Shown here one piece after another: positions 43,692 to 53,347 of a stretch of 64,000 nucleotides of DNA. Numbering within the stretch: the first letter of the stretch is position 1; each line of letters starts with the position of its first letter. The DNA comes from an uncultured Clostridia bacterium (GTDB taxonomy: Bacteria; Bacillota; Clostridia; Tissierellales; Peptoniphilaceae): contig CAMYBS010000006.1 of the NCBI GenBank assembly GCA_947254025.1, forward strand, positions 6,115 through 70,114. Direction: 5' to 3'. The translations under genes and the position numbers were made by a program. Under the pieces are notes generated by a model, which had not been told where the DNA came from, ran no database searches, and saw only the letters and a program-made list of their open reading frames with translations.

Positions 43692-43720
43692 AGTATAACA
43701 CGAAGTTTTAATTTTTACAA
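43692..43720 (-). promoter_or_regulatory. Promoter of DUF819 gene
   Basis: TTGTAA (complement 43715-43720), 17 bp, TATACT (complement 43692-43697). Confidence 0.75.
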
Positions 43721-43721
43721 G

Positions 43722-43751
43722 AAAAAAAAGCGTCTGAGTAAACAAACGCTT
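43722..43751 (-). terminator. Terminator of ftsH operon
   Basis: AAGCGT (43728-43733) pairs with ACGCTT (43746-43751), followed by a run of eight T on the minus strand. Confidence 0.87.
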
Positions 43752-43757
43752 TGTATA

Positions 43758-45569
43758 TTATTCTCCAAGAACTTCTAAGAATTCTTTTCTATTGATTGTT
43801 TCTTTTTCAAGAAGTGTTTGAGCTAATCTTTCAAGCTGATCTTTGTGTGTAAGAAGAATTTGTGTTGCTTCTTCCTTCGCCTTTAATATAAAGTCTTTAA
43901 TCTCTTGGTCGATGGCATATTGAACTTCTTCTGAGTAAACCTTTGTTCTGCCATAGTCCCTGCCTATGAAGACGTTCTCACCTTCGTTGTCATAGCAAAC
44001 TGGTCCAAGCTTTTCACTCATACCATAGACAGTAACCATGCTCTTGGCTAGGTCTGTCGCTCTTTCTATGTCGTTTGACGCTCCTGTAGATATGTCTTTA
44101 AAGATAATCTCTTCAGCGATTCTACCGCCAAGTAAGGACTTAAGCATATTCTCCATCATGGACTTAGTTGTGTAATTAAAGTCTTCTTTTGGAAGATACT
44201 CTGTGAAGCCGCCTGCTCTACCTCTCGGTACTATAGTAATCATATTGACAGGATATAACTCATCTGTGTAATGGCTAACTATAGCGTGACCTGCTTCGTG
44301 ATATGCAACTATCTGTCTTTCTTTTTCTATAACAGTTTGTGATTTCTTCTCTGGCCCCGCAACCACCTTGATGGAAGCTTCTTGAACAAGTCTCATTGGT
44401 ATTACATCTAAGTTTTCTCTAGCAGTTAGTAGAGCCGCTTCATTAAGAAGGTTCTCAAGATCTGCCGGTGAGAAACCAACTGTCTTCTTTGCAATATTCT
44501 CCAAGTCTACATCATCAGCAAGCTTTTTGTTTCTTGCATGAACTTCAAGTATTGCCTTTCTTGCCTTCACATCAGGAAGCGATACGTAGATATTTCTATC
44601 GAATCTGCCTGGTCTTAATAAAGCTTTATCAAGTATGTCTGGCCTATTAGTTGCAGCCATAACGATGATGCCTTCGTTTTGAGAGAAACCGTCCATCTCA
44701 ACAAGTAGTTGATTTAGTGTTTGCTCTCTTTCGTCGTTGCCGCCACCAAGGCCTGCGCCTCTTTGCCTACCAACAGCGTCGATTTCATCGATGAAGACTA
44801 TGCATGGTGCGTTCTTCTTAGCAGTTTGGAATAAATCCCTAACTCTTGAAGCACCTACACCTACAAACATCTCTACAAAGTCTGAACCGGATATAGTGTA
44901 GAATGGCACACCTGCTTCGCCAGCAACAGCCTTTGATAAATATGTCTTACCTGTACCAGGCTCACCTACTAGTAAAACGCCCTTCGGTATTCTCGCGCCA
45001 AGCTTGATATACTTCATTGGGTTCCTTAGGAAGTCAACTATCTCAAATAGTTCTTCCTTTTCTTCGACAAGTCCTGCTACATCAGCAAACTTGATAACTT
45101 TACCATTAACCGCCTTTGACTCTCTAGCTCTTGACCTGCCAAAATTTTGTGGGCTAGAACCATCTTGTCCTCTTGGCGCAAGTAGTGCACGCATAATGAA
45201 TATAAAGAATAGCATGGATCCTGCCATCATGATTATATTCATCATCATAGAGTTGTCTCTTGGCATAGTAACGTCGTATTGAATCTTATTAGCTATGACT
45301 CTATCCTTAACGTAGTCATCATATATAGACTGCCAAACATTAGGATCCACTTCTACATAATCATTCTTGCCGTCGTTCTTTGTATATTTAAAACCGTAGC
45401 CCTCTTGGCTAATCCTTTTTACTTTTCCATCTTTAATATCGTTTATGAAGGTATTGACATTGGCCTTGTCATCAGAAAAAAATCCATCTGAGAAGAATCT
45501 CAATGAGAAAAAGACAAGTATCAATATCAATGCATAAACAATAAGATTTCTATATAAAGATTTCTTCAA
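43758..45569 (-). CDS. ftsH: ATP-dependent zinc metalloprotease FtsH
   Basis: A ~603-aa membrane-bound AAA protease. TM1 is [18 protein letters not shown] and TM2 is [19 protein letters not shown], flanking an extracellular domain. The AAA module has Walker [17 protein letters not shown] (Glu replaces the usual first Pro of GPPGTGKT), the pore loop segment [16 protein letters not shown], Walker [16 protein letters not shown] and the SRH with [20 protein letters not shown]. The protease has the zinc motif HEAGH. I start at TTG 45569, with AGGAGG six bases upstream just past the hpt stop; GTG at 45584 is the alternative. Confidence 0.97.
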   Translation of the reverse strand: MKKSLYRNLIVYALILILVFFSLRFFSDGFFSDDKANVNTFINDIKDGKVKRISQEGYGFKYTKNDGKNDYVEVDPNVWQSIYDDYVKDRVIANKIQYDVTMPRDNSMMMNIIMMAGSMLFFIFIMRALLAPRGQDGSSPQNFGRSRARESKAVNGKVIKFADVAGLVEEKEELFEIVDFLRNPMKYIKLGARIPKGVLLVGEPGTGKTYLSKAVAGEAGVPFYTISGSDFVEMFVGVGASRVRDLFQTAKKNAPCIVFIDEIDAVGRQRGAGLGGGNDEREQTLNQLLVEMDGFSQNEGIIVMAATNRPDILDKALLRPGRFDRNIYVSLPDVKARKAILEVHARNKKLADDVDLENIAKKTVGFSPADLENLLNEAALLTARENLDVIPMRLVQEASIKVVAGPEKKSQTVIEKERQIVAYHEAGHAIVSHYTDELYPVNMITIVPRGRAGGFTEYLPKEDFNYTTKSMMENMLKSLLGGRIAEEIIFKDISTGASNDIERATDLAKSMVTVYGMSEKLGPVCYDNEGENVFIGRDYGRTKVYSEEVQYAIDQEIKDFILKAKEEATQILLTHKDQLERLAQTLLEKETINRKEFLEVLGE

Positions 45570-45570
45570 A

Positions 45571-46122
45571 TTATTCCTCCTCACCTAAACAAGTCTCATC
45601 TAAGACTCCTATGTACGGTAAATTTCTTAAGTGTTCGTTGAAGTCTAGACCATAACCAATGATAAACTTATCAGGTATTTCAAAACCAACATAGTCAACC
45701 TTTATGTCTACAACTCTTCTTTCGCTCTTGTTAAGAAGTGTTGCGATCTTAACTGACTTAGCACCCTTGTTTAATAAGTACTCGTGAAGGCACTTAAGAG
45801 TGTAGCCAGAGTCAATAATATCTTCAACGATAAGTATGTCCTCACCCTTTGGATCAAACTCCATATCCAGCTTTATATTAACCTTACCATCAGACTTAGT
45901 CTTAGATCCGTAGCTAGATGCTCTCATAAAGTCAACTCTAAGCTCGTGATTGTCGATATTTTTAATTAAATCAGCCATAAATACAAAGCTGCCCTTCAAT
46001 ATCCCAACAAATATCGGACTCTTGCCTTTGTAGTCTTCAGTAATTACCTTTGCTAAGTCTAAAACTTTTTCTTGAATTTGTTCCTCTGTGAACATAATTT
46101 CTTTAATTCTATAAGCCATCAT
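45571..46122 (-). CDS. hpt: Hypoxanthine phosphoribosyltransferase
   Basis: A 183-aa purine-salvage enzyme that makes IMP (and GMP) from bases and PRPP. The PRPP motif is ILIVEDIIDSGYTLKCL near residue 95, and the N-terminal GILKGSFVFMADLI and DFMRASSYG segments are typical. YVGFEIPDKFIIGYGLDFNE is the C-terminal base-binding region. Start is a double ATG after GGAGGATA; the second may be used. The tilS-hpt-ftsH order is conserved in Firmicutes. Confidence 0.97.
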   Translation of the reverse strand: MMAYRIKEIMFTEEQIQEKVLDLAKVITEDYKGKSPIFVGILKGSFVFMADLIKNIDNHELRVDFMRASSYGSKTKSDGKVNIKLDMEFDPKGEDILIVEDIIDSGYTLKCLHEYLLNKGAKSVKIATLLNKSERRVVDIKVDYVGFEIPDKFIIGYGLDFNEHLRNLPYIGVLDETCLGEEE

Positions 46123-47464
46123 TATCCTCCATTATAATGTTTAAATACTTTTTAGTTTTATCACTCGCTCTATACTTATTAGCAATGTCGTAGCCAATAA
46201 CGCAAGCAATCTCATCATCATTTGTAAGGAATAAAACTTTACTTCTTTCCTCACTAGATACCTTCTTATCTATGAAGTAGTCTTTAATCTTCTTAGAACC
46301 CTGCATGCCGAAGGGGTTGAATCTGTCGCCACTTCTTCTGTTCCTAACTATAAGCCTACCACTTAATAAGTCGTAATCTAAATACTTCTTGCTAAGCACT
46401 CTATCGCTTAAAACGAATTTAAACTTAGTCCCATAAATATTGTATGCTTTATCTAATTTAAAGTCAAGAGATATTTCTTCTACTTTCTCATTGCTACTAG
46501 AGTCTTTGAGGGTAGTTTTATCAAAATCATTTACAAGATAAAACTTGCCATCTATGTCATACTTTTTACCCGATTCGAGCGAAATTAAATTAATCATGTC
46601 TTCAATATTGTCCTTGCTAATGTTGTTTAGATACTGAAGATGCTCTTTTAAAAATTTTCTAAGGACTAAAGTTTTCTCATAGTGATCAAGTTCATTAAAT
46701 GCATCCCTTGTTATGCTCTTCTCAGTAACTATAGCTTCATATTTGTCCTTAAGTATAGCATCTAAGTAAGAGTTATTCTCCTTTGCAATGGATGCAAGCC
46801 TTGTCATAGATGAGATGATATTATCATTGAAGTCCCTCTCTATAAGAGGCAAGATTTCGTTACGAATGATGTTTCTCTTGTAATCATTAGTAAAGTTAGT
46901 AGAGTCGTCTACATATTGTACGCTCTCATCCTTTATATACTTAAGTATCTCTTTCTTGTCAAAGCAAAGTATCGGCCTAATATAAAAGTCCCTTCTTAGA
47001 GGTATGGACTCAAGACCATCAAGGCCTGCTCCTCTAAATATATTTAGAAACATAGTCTCAACAACGTCGTTTTTGTTGTGAGCTATGGCAACTGAATTAG
47101 CCTTGTATTTATCCTTAAGCTTTTCAAAGAAGATATATCTAAGCTTGCGACCCGCCTCCTCACATGTAAGCGAGTGACTCTTGGCATAGCCTTGCATATC
47201 GATGTGCTCCACCTCATATATAAGGCAGTTCTTCTGTGCGAGCCCCTTTACAAAGTCCTCATCCCTTTTAGCCTCTGCACCTCTAAGCCCATGGTTTACG
47301 TGGCACACTATAAGATTAAGATTATACTCATCTTTTATACTTAACAGCATTTCAAGCATAAAAACAGAGTCAGAGCCACCAGAGACCGCGCTGACTATAG
47401 TATCATTTTTAGATATTAAATTGTTTTCTTTAATGAAATTTTTGAACTTTTCTAAACTATTCAT
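46109..47464 (-). CDS. tilS: tRNA(Ile)-lysidine synthase
   Basis: A 451-aa PP-loop ATPase that converts C34 of the CAU-anticodon tRNA-Ile to lysidine. The PP-loop is AVSGGSDSVFMLEML near residue 25, followed by VCHVNHGLRGAEAKRDE and AIAHNKNDVVETMFLNIFRG, both TilS marks. The C-terminal TilS domain has RNRRSGDRFNPFGMQGSKKIKD. I start at ATG 47464, with AGAGG upstream; an ATG at 47482 lacks a site. It overlaps hpt by 14 bp. Confidence 0.96.
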   Translation of the reverse strand: MNSLEKFKNFIKENNLISKNDTIVSAVSGGSDSVFMLEMLLSIKDEYNLNLIVCHVNHGLRGAEAKRDEDFVKGLAQKNCLIYEVEHIDMQGYAKSHSLTCEEAGRKLRYIFFEKLKDKYKANSVAIAHNKNDVVETMFLNIFRGAGLDGLESIPLRRDFYIRPILCFDKKEILKYIKDESVQYVDDSTNFTNDYKRNIIRNEILPLIERDFNDNIISSMTRLASIAKENNSYLDAILKDKYEAIVTEKSITRDAFNELDHYEKTLVLRKFLKEHLQYLNNISKDNIEDMINLISLESGKKYDIDGKFYLVNDFDKTTLKDSSSNEKVEEISLDFKLDKAYNIYGTKFKFVLSDRVLSKKYLDYDLLSGRLIVRNRRSGDRFNPFGMQGSKKIKDYFIDKKVSSEERSKVLFLTNDDEIACVIGYDIANKYRASDKTKKYLNIIMEDNDGL

Positions 47465-47561
47465 AAGAAACCTCTGATACAATACATTTATTTAAAAGTA
47501 AAATTAAAGGCTGAACTAAACTCGTCCAACCTTGAAAAATCATATTACATCGAAAAAACGA

Positions 47562-48044
47562 TTAATTCTTGTAGTCACCTTTCTTTGCATGATAACTACT
47601 TCTTCTGTTCTCCTTAAACTTCATTTGATCCATCTTCTCAGTGCTTTCTTTTAAGAATCTTGAGATCTTGTCTTCGAAGCTTAAATTTTCTGTTTCTGTT
47701 TTTTCTCCTTCCCAAGTATATGGCTTTCTAGCTTGAGATTTAGAAAAATCTTTTTTAGCCTTTGGGAAATCTTTTTTATTATTAAAATCTCTTTGCTTAG
47801 GAAATTCTTTTTTTGGAAGAGTTTGTTTAATTGACAAACTTAGCTTTCCGTTTTCATTCGATAAAACTTTAGCCTTAACCTCTTGTCCCTTCTTCAAAAC
47901 GTCTGAAACATTTTCAACATAATCGTTCGATATCTCCGAGATATGTACAAGACCGTTTTGGCCACCTTCTATCTCGATGAAAGCACCAAATTTAGTAATA
48001 TTAACTACTTTTCCACTCACGATGTCTCCAACTGAAAGCGTCAT
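47562..48044 (-). CDS. S1-domain RNA-binding protein (YabR-like)
   Basis: A 160-aa protein. Residues 1-75 form an S1 RNA-binding domain (VGDIVSGKVVNITKFGAFIE and NGLVHISEISNDYV). The rest is a Lys/Phe/Asp-rich, low-complexity basic tail ending in a short helix. It corresponds to YabR, which follows divIC in Bacillus. The start is ATG 48044; a TTG at 48053, closer to the GGAGG, is also possible and would add three residues. It binds RNA; its partners are not known from sequence. Confidence 0.87.
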   Translation of the reverse strand: MTLSVGDIVSGKVVNITKFGAFIEIEGGQNGLVHISEISNDYVENVSDVLKKGQEVKAKVLSNENGKLSLSIKQTLPKKEFPKQRDFNNKKDFPKAKKDFSKSQARKPYTWEGEKTETENLSFEDKISRFLKESTEKMDQMKFKENRRSSYHAKKGDYKN

Positions 48045-48068
48045 AAAAAACAAAATCCTCCTTAATTA

Positions 48069-48377
48069 TTATTTGTTTTCCTTAAATATGTCAGTGTCGA
48101 CTTTGTCAACAACCTTTATCTCTTTAGGCTTAATCATACCTAATTCATCTCTTGCTATTAGCTCAATAAATTCTTGAGTTTTAGACTTAGAAAGCAATAC
48201 CTTTACGTTTGATATCTCATCCTTTAGTTCTGCAATCTCTTCTTGCTTTGCCTTATCTTCTTTCACTAATTTATTGTAAGTTACAATTTGATTATAAAAA
48301 TGGATTGACACGATTAGAAACAATGAAATAAGTCCTAATTTGAATGCCGTGATTCCACCTTTTTTACTTTTTTTCAT
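48069..48377 (-). CDS. divIC: Septum formation initiator, DivIC/FtsB type
   Basis: A 102-aa bitopic protein with a basic N-terminus (MKKSKKGG), one membrane segment (AFKLGLISLFLIVSIHFYNQ), and a coiled coil (KEDKAKQEEIAELKDEISNV). A C-terminal FIELIARDELGMIKPKEIKV carries the ARDELGM(V)KPGE-type motif of the DivIC/FtsB family. It acts in the divisome. Start ATG 48377 follows AGGAGTGGTGATT. Position between rqcP and the S1 gene matches the Firmicute order. Confidence 0.92.
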   Translation of the reverse strand: MKKSKKGGITAFKLGLISLFLIVSIHFYNQIVTYNKLVKEDKAKQEEIAELKDEISNVKVLLSKSKTQEFIELIARDELGMIKPKEIKVVDKVDTDIFKENK

Positions 48378-48396
48378 AATCACCACTCCTTACAAA

Positions 48397-48636
48397 TCAT
48401 AGCTCTTTATACATAAGCTTAGCTTGATCTTTGTTTGGACTCTCCATCAAAGATACTACCTCATAGCTTCTGTGGTCTTCATTAAATGTTGTTGTTATAA
48501 TGTCTCCAACCTTTAAATCATCACCTGGCTTAGCTACTTTTGAATTTATAAGTATCTTGCCGCTTTTCGCAGCGTCATTAGCTACTGTTCTTCTTTTAAT
48601 AATTCTCGATAGTTTTAAAAACTTATCAAGTCTCAT
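48397..48636 (-). CDS. rqcP: S4-domain RNA-binding protein RqcP
   Basis: A 79-aa S4-fold protein: MRLDKFLKLSRIIKRRTVAN is the S4 helix pair, followed by AKSGKILINSKVAKPGDDLK and VGDIITTTF. This is YabO/RqcP, which acts with RqcH on stalled 50S subunits in Ala-tailing quality control. RqcH is not in the window. First of the rqcP-divIC-S1-tilS-hpt-ftsH string. Confidence 0.93.
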   Translation of the reverse strand: MRLDKFLKLSRIIKRRTVANDAAKSGKILINSKVAKPGDDLKVGDIITTTFNEDHRSYEVVSLMESPNKDQAKLMYKEL

Positions 48637-48661
48637 AAAATCACCCTTATGTACATTGTAG

Positions 48662-48684
48662 AAAGTCAGGCATAGCCTGACTTT
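48662..48684 (-). terminator. Hairpin after hup
   Basis: AAAGTCAGGC (48662-48671) and GCCTGACTTT (48675-48684) form a near-perfect hairpin after the HU gene. The trailing U run is only TTTC, so some read-through into rqcP is likely. Confidence 0.75.
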
Positions 48685-48734
48685 TTACTTATTGTGTCGT
48701 AAAAATCTTACTTGATGAAAAACATCAAATTAGA

Positions 48735-49034
48735 TTATTTACATTTCTTTTTGCATTTAGTGTTAACTGTTTCTTTTAAAGTCTTACCAGCTTTGAAAAC
48801 AGGTGCCTTAGATGCAGGAATTTTTATTTTTTGCTTAGGATCTCTAGGGTTTCTTCCTTCTCTAGCTTTTCTGTCCTTTACTTCGAAAGTACCAAAGCCT
48901 ACTAGTTGAACCTTTTCGCCTTTTTTAAGTGTGTCAGTAACAACACCTGTGAAAGCGTTTAGACAAGCTTCAACATCTTTTTTAGTCATTTCAGTTTTTT
49001 CAGCCATAGCTGCAACTAATTGAGATTTGTTCAT
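48735..49034 (-). CDS. hup: HU-type DNA-binding protein
   Basis: A 99-aa nucleoid protein. It opens MNKSQLVAAMAEKTEMTKKD, and the DNA-binding arm is VQLVGFGTFEVKDRKAREGR with NPRDPKQKIKIPASKAPVFK. The usual HU ends near GKxLKExVN; here eight extra residues, TKCKKKCK, add two Cys among Lys. It has its own promoter and strong AAGGAGG site. It should bend and compact DNA as a dimer. Confidence 0.96.
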   Translation of the reverse strand: MNKSQLVAAMAEKTEMTKKDVEACLNAFTGVVTDTLKKGEKVQLVGFGTFEVKDRKAREGRNPRDPKQKIKIPASKAPVFKAGKTLKETVNTKCKKKCK

Positions 49035-49092
49035 GATAAATCCTCCTTTTAAAAAGTGCTTGAAAAGCCATTCGTGGCCCTTCTATACTTAT

Positions 49093-49120
49093 ATTATAAC
49101 CTATTTTCTCTAAAAATCAA
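49093..49120 (-). promoter_or_regulatory. Promoter of hup
   Basis: TTGATT (complement 49115-49120), 16 bp, TATAAT (complement 49093-49098). It gives a ~55-nt leader containing the AAGGAGG site. Confidence 0.75.
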
Positions 49121-49151
49121 GGTTTTTTTACATTTTTTTGTAATTTTATTG

Positions 49152-49176
49152 AAAAAATAGCGATTTTTTTGCTATT
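49152..49176 (-). terminator. Terminator of comEA-sel-flippase operon
   Basis: AAATAGC and its complement GCTATTT form a stem that overlaps the flippase stop codon, followed by a T-rich tail on the minus strand. Confidence 0.7.
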
Positions 49177-50740
49177 TTGATATAAAATCTTCAATTTTTA
49201 CTAGTTTAAGTAGGAGTACGAGGCCTCCATAAACTATTATTCCAAGTAAAATTGATAGTGATATTGATATTAAAAGTGAGAACTTAATGCTCAATATATC
49301 ATATGAAACTTTAACTGCTAGTGCCATAATTATACTTACAGCTAAAATTTTAAGTGCATATGAAAGCAAATTGTATTTCTTATCAAGTATTTTTTCAAGG
49401 TCTATATAGTTTAATACCATTGCAAGAATGAAGGCAATGTTTGTACTAATTGCTGCTCCTTTTACATTAAAGAAGCTTATGCCTGTTAGTACATACGTTA
49501 AAACTACTTTAACCGCTGAACCTATGAAAAGATTTTTAACCGGCTTTTCAGGTCTGCCCACTGCTTGAAGTATTGCTGTTAGTATCTGTATCATACATAG
49601 ACAGATAAGACTTACAGATAGTATGCTTAGTAGCTGTGCTGTTCCTTCTATGGCCTCAGGAGAGTTGTTGTAGTATATCAAGCTTATGATTGGTTTACTT
49701 AGCGCTATAAATCCAAGTGCGCATGGAAATGCGAAAAGACAAGTAAACTTAAGTCCTGAATATATTGTTTGATGCATCTTGTCAAAATCTTTTTTAACCA
49801 TGCAAGCTGATACTAAAGGCACTATACTCATTGACAAGGCTATGGATATTGCTTGTGGCATATTAATAAGGGTAGTTGCCATGCCTTTAAGCCAACCGAA
49901 CATATCGTTTGCTTCGCTTATAGCGTAGCCTATATCAGTAAGCCTCATGAAGACAAGCTTTGTATCTATAAAGTCCATGATTGGATTGATTGAAGCGCCT
50001 ATGGTGATAGGTACTGCTATGGATAGTATGTTTTTTATAACTTCACTATCGCTATACATAAAACCGCTTTGGTCTAATTGCTTTTCATTCTTATAATCTT
50101 TATACTTTAATAAAAATACTGCAAGCAAAAATAAAAAGCCAAAAAAGGCTCCGATCGAACCACCTGATTGTGCAGCACCCGCAGCAACTGCAACTCCATA
50201 CATATTAAGTGCATACTTTGTTAGTATTAGTCCAAAAATGAGCTTGAAGAGCTGCTCTATAACTTGTGAGATTGCTGTTGGCACCATGTTGTCCTTACCT
50301 TGATAAAAGCCTCTAAATGATGACATAAGAGGTGAGAATACAAGGGCAGGTATTAGTGCAACTAATGAGTACCAACTATTTTCATTTTGCAAAAAGCCAA
50401 CTATTTGATGGCTGAACACGTATACAAAGAGTGCACTTATTATGCCTAAGGCAAACATAAGTTTTGTCGACTCTACGAATACTTTGTGTGCTGCTTTTAT
50501 CCTACCTAAAGCATAGTTTTCAGATACAAGCTTAGCAACTGCTACAGGTAGGCCTGCTGTCGATATAGTCAGTAGTATTTGATACACTGGATAAGCTGCT
50601 TGATAGTAGCCTATCCCTGTATCCATGATGATATTTGTTATTGGTATTCTGTACACGGCACCTATGATTTTAACTACGATGCCTGCTAGTACAAGTATAA
50701 ATGTATTTTTAAAAAATTTACTAGTTTTCTTCTTTTCCAT
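49172..50740 (-). CDS. Polysaccharide/lipid II flippase, SpoVB/MurJ-like
   Basis: A 522-aa protein of the MOP flippase superfamily with about fourteen hydrophobic segments. The N-terminus TFILVLAGIVVKIIGAVYRI with PITNIIMDTGIGYYQAAYPV is characteristic of the SpoVB/YabM/MurJ-like clade. SSFRGFYQGKDNMVPTAISQ is a second conserved segment. It should flip undecaprenyl-linked wall precursors. A yabM homologue lies near the yabO-divIC cluster in Bacillus as well, so this is probably the same locus. It follows the orphan regulator by 3 bp. Confidence 0.9.
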   Translation of the reverse strand: MEKKKTSKFFKNTFILVLAGIVVKIIGAVYRIPITNIIMDTGIGYYQAAYPVYQILLTISTAGLPVAVAKLVSENYALGRIKAAHKVFVESTKLMFALGIISALFVYVFSHQIVGFLQNENSWYSLVALIPALVFSPLMSSFRGFYQGKDNMVPTAISQVIEQLFKLIFGLILTKYALNMYGVAVAAGAAQSGGSIGAFFGFLFLLAVFLLKYKDYKNEKQLDQSGFMYSDSEVIKNILSIAVPITIGASINPIMDFIDTKLVFMRLTDIGYAISEANDMFGWLKGMATTLINMPQAISIALSMSIVPLVSACMVKKDFDKMHQTIYSGLKFTCLFAFPCALGFIALSKPIISLIYYNNSPEAIEGTAQLLSILSVSLICLCMIQILTAILQAVGRPEKPVKNLFIGSAVKVVLTYVLTGISFFNVKGAAISTNIAFILAMVLNYIDLEKILDKKYNLLSYALKILAVSIIMALAVKVSYDILSIKFSLLISISLSILLGIIVYGGLVLLLKLVKIEDFISK

Positions 50741-50743
50741 ATG

Positions 50744-51427
50744 TTAATCTACGAAGTAGTAGCCTACCCCCCATTTAGTCTTTAAAAATTTTGGTCTCTT
50801 GCTGCTCTCTTCTATCTTGTTTCTAAGCCTTCTTATATGAACATCAACAGTTCTTTCATCGCCGTAGAATTGATAGCCCCAAACCTTCTCCAAAAGGTCC
50901 TTTCTCGAGAACACTTGTTCTTTATTCGATGCAAGTATATATAAAAGGTCGAACTCCTTGCCTGTAAGCGAGATTTCAACTCCATCTTTGAAGAGTTTTC
51001 TGCCTATGGTGTTGATTGTGAAGTGATTAAACTCAAGCATGTTGTTCTTTGCATCATCGTTTGCGCCTTGCACTCTTCTGAAAAGTGACTTCATCCTTGC
51101 CTTTAGCTCAAGTATATTGTAAGGCTTAACTAAAAAGTCATCTGCGCCATATTCAAGTGCGAGTATCTTCTTAATCTCTTCCTTATTGTTAGTTGATATG
51201 ATGATGGCAACATTCGATGCTCTTCTTATATCTTGACATAGATTTAGACCGCTCTTGTCTGGCAAATCTATCTCCATAATTATTAAGTTGTACTCGTTCG
51301 GCTTAAGAAGTTTTGATGCTTCTTCAGCACTATATGCAGTATCTATCAGATACTCATCTTGCTCAAGACTGTATTTTAGCCCCTGAACAAAGGTTTCATC
51401 ACTATCTATAAGTAAAATCTTTTGCAT
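50744..51427 (-). CDS. Orphan OmpR-type regulator with Glu at the phospho-site
   Basis: A 227-aa protein with receiver and winged-helix domains. The acidic pair (IDSDE) and switch Lys (FLVKPYN) are present, but the position of the phospho-acceptor Asp is Glu52 in NLIIMEIDLPDKSG. The codon is GAG. The DNA-binding half is normal: SLTGKEFDLLYILASNKEQV and DERTVDVHIRRLRNKIEE. No histidine kinase is adjacent. In other regulators Asp-to-Glu can mimic phosphorylation, so this one may be constitutively active or respond to something else. It lies in the sel operon, 6 bp after selB. Confidence 0.93.
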   Translation of the reverse strand: MQKILLIDSDETFVQGLKYSLEQDEYLIDTAYSAEEASKLLKPNEYNLIIMEIDLPDKSGLNLCQDIRRASNVAIIISTNNKEEIKKILALEYGADDFLVKPYNILELKARMKSLFRRVQGANDDAKNNMLEFNHFTINTIGRKLFKDGVEISLTGKEFDLLYILASNKEQVFSRKDLLEKVWGYQFYGDERTVDVHIRRLRNKIEESSKRPKFLKTKWGVGYYFVD

Positions 51428-51433
51428 ATATAC

Positions 51434-53347
51434 CTACCTTTTTAATACTCTCTTATCGCCAAGCCTCTTTGTTAAGTTTGTCTTATCAAAGTCCTCTAGC
51501 AAAGCAAGCGATATCTTCCTGTTTGACGAGATAAGGTCTCTGTACTCAGCAAGACTTATCTCTTGATTCTTATTTAAAAATTTAATTAGCTCTTCTCTCG
51601 CATCTAAGAAGGCCTTGTAGCTTATGAAGTCATCTTGAAGCCTGTATATGCTCTTGCTTGCTTGCAAGTCTTGCAAAGCTTCGGATAAAAATTCATTATT
51701 GATCTTCATCTTCTCTTGGATTTCATCCTTTGTTATGCCTTCATATTTGCTGTCTTCAACCAATTTTAATACCATGTCCATGGACTTTTTGTCCTCATCT
51801 GAAAGACTTGGTGCGTAACCCTTGATTGAAACTAGCTCGCCATTTAACTCTAAGCTGTCTTCCTTAAGTATAAGATCAAGCACATTCTCATAAAGTTTTT
51901 GATTGTTGTTAAGCTTCTTAAAGAATCTGTTCTTTATCTCTTCTTTGAATATTCCTCTTCTTAATGGATATTTTTCGTAATATTTATTTAAGTGAAGTAT
52001 AAGTTCTTCATTTATATCGTGAATGTATCTTAATGAGATTGGATATAAACCGTTCTTTAGTTCGTAAACAACTATAGTTCCTTCATTTGCTAAATCTTTT
52101 AACTCTGAGTCTATTGACTCTTCTGACTTGCTAAGTAGTTTTGCAAGCTCTTTCTTGTTCAAGAAGTCTGTCTGTCTTGTGTAGATAAGATTATTTAGAA
52201 CGTCTGTATCCGAACCTGTTTCGTTTATCTTAAACTCTTCAACTGCATCTTCGTCAAAACGTTTCTTCTTCTTTGGATTAGTCTCTAGCACAACGCCGCC
52301 TGCTATAGTCGACATTGGTGAGTAGAACCTTAGTATGAATCTATCAAGTCTCTTGCAAACTGTTTCGCTCTCAAGTATTAGCTGTGCGTAGCCATCTTCT
52401 CCTGGGTTAAGCACCTCTTTATCTAAAAGCACCACTCTTGCAAGTATCTCTTCAGTTCCTATATATAAGAAGACTCTCGATGCATTCTTTATAGCTCTAT
52501 CTTGGTCTTTAATACACTCAATCTTAACGTCTATAAGGTTGGTATTTTGAAGTGCATCAGGGTAGCTAATTACGCTGCCCCTATGTATATCTTCCTTCTT
52601 AACACCAGGGATATTTAGTGCGCATCTTTGCGAAGCATAAGCCACGTCTTCAGACTCTTGATGCACTTGTATAGATCTAATCTTAGTCTTAATTCTCTCA
52701 GGATATATCTCTATATCATCTTGTAGTGATAGCTGTCCATCCATAAGCGTGCCTGTAACTATGGTTCCAAAGCCAGATATAACAAAGACTCTATCGATAG
52801 GTAGTCTCGGTGTATCCTTCTTCTCTTCCTTTTCAAAACTATCTGCATGCTTTTTAAGTATCGCTTTTATATCATCAATGCCTTCTAAGGTCTTGTTAGA
52901 TACTCTAACTATCTCAGAGTTTTCAAGGAAAGTTCCTTTTAGTGAGTCTCTGATGTCTGATGTGACAAGCTCTATCCACTCCTCATCAACTAAGTCTGTC
53001 TTAGTAAGAGCAACAAAGCCATGCTTTACGCCAAGCATAGTAAGTATGTTAAGGTGCTCTATAGTTTGAGGCATAATACCCTCATCAGCAGCAATGACTA
53101 GCATGACAAGGTCCATGCCGCTAACGCCTTGCACCATATTTCTGATAAATTTCTCATGTCCTGGCACGTCAACTATACCTACTCTTAAATCCTTTTCAAG
53201 ATCGAAGTAAGTAAAGCCAAGCTCTATCGATATTCCTCTTTTTTGTTCTTCCTTAAGTCTGTCAGTTTGTCTACCTGTTAGTGCGCGTATTAAAGAAGTC
53301 TTGCCGTGGTCAACGTGACCTGCAGTTCCAAGTATTAAATGTTTCAC
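51434..53347 (-). CDS. selB: Selenocysteine-specific elongation factor
   Basis: A 637-aa GTPase that delivers Sec-tRNA to UGA codons marked by a SECIS hairpin. The G1 motif is [21 protein letters not shown]2 [13 protein letters not shown]3 DVPGHEKFI, and G4 TKTD. EF-Tu-like domains II and III reach about residue 340. The C-terminal winged-helix repeats, which bind SECIS RNA, take up the rest. It overlaps the selA stop by 1 bp in a selD-selA-selB order. Confidence 0.97.
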   Translation of the reverse strand: MKHLILGTAGHVDHGKTSLIRALTGRQTDRLKEEQKRGISIELGFTYFDLEKDLRVGIVDVPGHEKFIRNMVQGVSGMDLVMLVIAADEGIMPQTIEHLNILTMLGVKHGFVALTKTDLVDEEWIELVTSDIRDSLKGTFLENSEIVRVSNKTLEGIDDIKAILKKHADSFEKEEKKDTPRLPIDRVFVISGFGTIVTGTLMDGQLSLQDDIEIYPERIKTKIRSIQVHQESEDVAYASQRCALNIPGVKKEDIHRGSVISYPDALQNTNLIDVKIECIKDQDRAIKNASRVFLYIGTEEILARVVLLDKEVLNPGEDGYAQLILESETVCKRLDRFILRFYSPMSTIAGGVVLETNPKKKKRFDEDAVEEFKINETGSDTDVLNNLIYTRQTDFLNKKELAKLLSKSEESIDSELKDLANEGTIVVYELKNGLYPISLRYIHDINEELILHLNKYYEKYPLRRGIFKEEIKNRFFKKLNNNQKLYENVLDLILKEDSLELNGELVSIKGYAPSLSDEDKKSMDMVLKLVEDSKYEGITKDEIQEKMKINNEFLSEALQDLQASKSIYRLQDDFISYKAFLDAREELIKFLNKNQEISLAEYRDLISSNRKISLALLEDFDKTNLTKRLGDKRVLKR

